In this document: in pieces, positions 63,259 to 64,000 of the stretch
How positions within the stretch are numbered: the first letter of the stretch is position 1
How the letters are laid out: each line of letters begins with the position of its first letter
NCBI RefSeq assembly: GCF_002571225.1
Contig: NZ_NVEC01000096.1
Coordinates: 1 to 64,000 of the forward strand
DNA: 64,000 bases
Reading direction: 5' to 3'
From: Bacillus sp. AFS059628
GTDB lineage: Bacteria; Bacillota; Bacilli; Bacillales; Bacillaceae_G
Translations under genes and position numbers: made by a program
Notes under the pieces: generated by a model
Databases searched by the model: none
Told to the model about the DNA's origin: nothing
Seen by the model: only the letters and a program-made list of their open reading frames with translations

Positions 63259-64000
63259 ATGAACAAACCTAAAATTGGGATGATTGGCCTTGGAAGTATT
63301 GCGCAAAAGGCCTATCTTCCAACACTTACAAAAGAAACAAATTGGAATTTTGTAGGGGCGTTTACACCTAACGCGGAGAAAAGAAAACAAGTTTGCCAGC
63401 AATACCGCATTCAAGACTTTCATTCTATTGAAACGTTAGCTTCAGAATGCGATGCAATCTTCGTCCATAGTTCAACTGCTACACATTATGAAATCGTTTC
63501 TGAACTTCTGAAAAAGGGAATCGACGTTTATGTTGATAAGCCGCTAGCAGCTACAGTAGAACAAGCTGAGAAATTAGTCGAGTTAAGCGAAAAGCATAAC
63601 CGAAAGTTAATGGTCGGATTTAATCGCCGATTCGTTCCTATGTATGTTGCGGCAAAAGAACAAGCTCACAATATTTCTTGGGTTCGAATTGAAAAGCATC
63701 GTACAAATAAAGTCGGGCCATATACGTACGACTTTACTATGTTAGATGATTACTTACATATTGTAGATACTGCCCGTTGGTTAGCTAACGATGATCTTAA
63801 CGTCGTTCATAATATGATGCAAATGAATGAAAAGAATGAACTTCTTTACGGGCATCATACATATACAACGCCAAGTGGACTGTTGCTTTCTACAGCAATG
63901 CATCGCCATGCCGGTACGAATTTAGAACAAGTCGAACTTGTAACGACAGGAAAAATCATTCGTGTAAAAAATATGAACACATTTGAAGTTGAGCAGGAAA
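63259..64000 (+). CDS. Gfo/Idh/MocA-family oxidoreductase (partial)
   Basis: The frame opens at ATG 63259 (MNKPKIGMIGLGSIAQKAYL) behind GGTGGGGGG and runs past the window end, so only about 247 residues are seen. The N-terminal NAD(P)-binding GLGSIAQ and the catalytic-type motif VYVDKPLAATVEQAEKL (K of the DKP motif) mark the family. These enzymes oxidise or reduce sugars or related hydroxy compounds; the substrate is unknown. Confidence 0.88.
   Translation, partial: MNKPKIGMIGLGSIAQKAYLPTLTKETNWNFVGAFTPNAEKRKQVCQQYRIQDFHSIETLASECDAIFVHSSTATHYEIVSELLKKGIDVYVDKPLAATVEQAEKLVELSEKHNRKLMVGFNRRFVPMYVAAKEQAHNISWVRIEKHRTNKVGPYTYDFTMLDDYLHIVDTARWLANDDLNVVHNMMQMNEKNELLYGHHTYTTPSGLLLSTAMHRHAGTNLEQVELVTTGKIIRVKNMNTFEVEQE

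Overview
The window is a piece of a Bacillus cereus-group (B. cereus sensu lato) chromosome. The gene order argG-argH ... ackA-ytxK-tpx-ytfJ-ytfI, nadK, ytcJ, mbcS, sspA, thiI, iscS, ezrA, refZ, ytsP, rpsD, tyrS, acsA/acuABC follows the ytx/yt* region known from Bacillus. Ribosome sites are strong (AGGAGG type), the DNA is AT-rich, a SASP spore gene and a tyrosyl T-box leader are present, and there are short interspersed repeats of the kind seen in this group. Species cannot be fixed from this sequence alone.

Positions 1-34.7 kb are mostly ordinary core genes: small accessory membrane and regulatory genes (0.1-8.1 kb, including two broken genes), argininosuccinate synthesis (8.2-10.8 kb, with ARG boxes), a YitT-type membrane protein behind an unusual leader carrying four tiny ORFs and alternating hairpins (11.86-12.33 kb), acetate kinase and stress genes (15-20 kb), acyl-CoA and amidohydrolase metabolism (20.6-24.4 kb), thiI-iscS, ezrA, a LysR/EamA divergent pair, refZ, ytsP, methionine gamma-lyase and rpsD with its leader.

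At the 3' end of rpsD sits a 15.9-kb mobile element (about 34714-50612). It is bounded by a 19-bp direct repeat that contains the last codons and stop of rpsD. The right part carries a tyrosine integrase, a repressor with a divergent early promoter, a Cro-like protein, a DUF771-type protein, a 48-residue protein, a primase-polymerase/helicase, an iteron-rich candidate origin just after the primase, a zinc-finger protein, a sigma-like late regulator and an orphan terminase small subunit with a G/C-run candidate cos region. No capsid, portal, large terminase, tail, lysis or conjugation gene is present. This is the layout of a phage-inducible chromosomal island (phage satellite). The left part is cargo: a PD-(D/E)XK sce7726-like nuclease facing a 'protein beta' family gene with overlapping 3' ends, a Ser/Thr kinase coupled to a degenerate RuvC-like protein, a HEPN-like Rx4H protein, a CoiA-like zinc protein and a small acetyltransferase. 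Several of these look like anti-phage genes.

Positions 50.6-64 kb return to the core: the displaced native rpsD terminator, two small genes, tyrS with a T-box, an ECF sigma/anti-sigma module, a maltose-acetyltransferase-like gene, acsA with divergent acuABC (acetyl-CoA synthetase and its acetylation control), an alpha/beta hydrolase, a two-component system, a shortened ankyrin lipoprotein and the start of a Gfo/Idh/MocA oxidoreductase that runs off the window.
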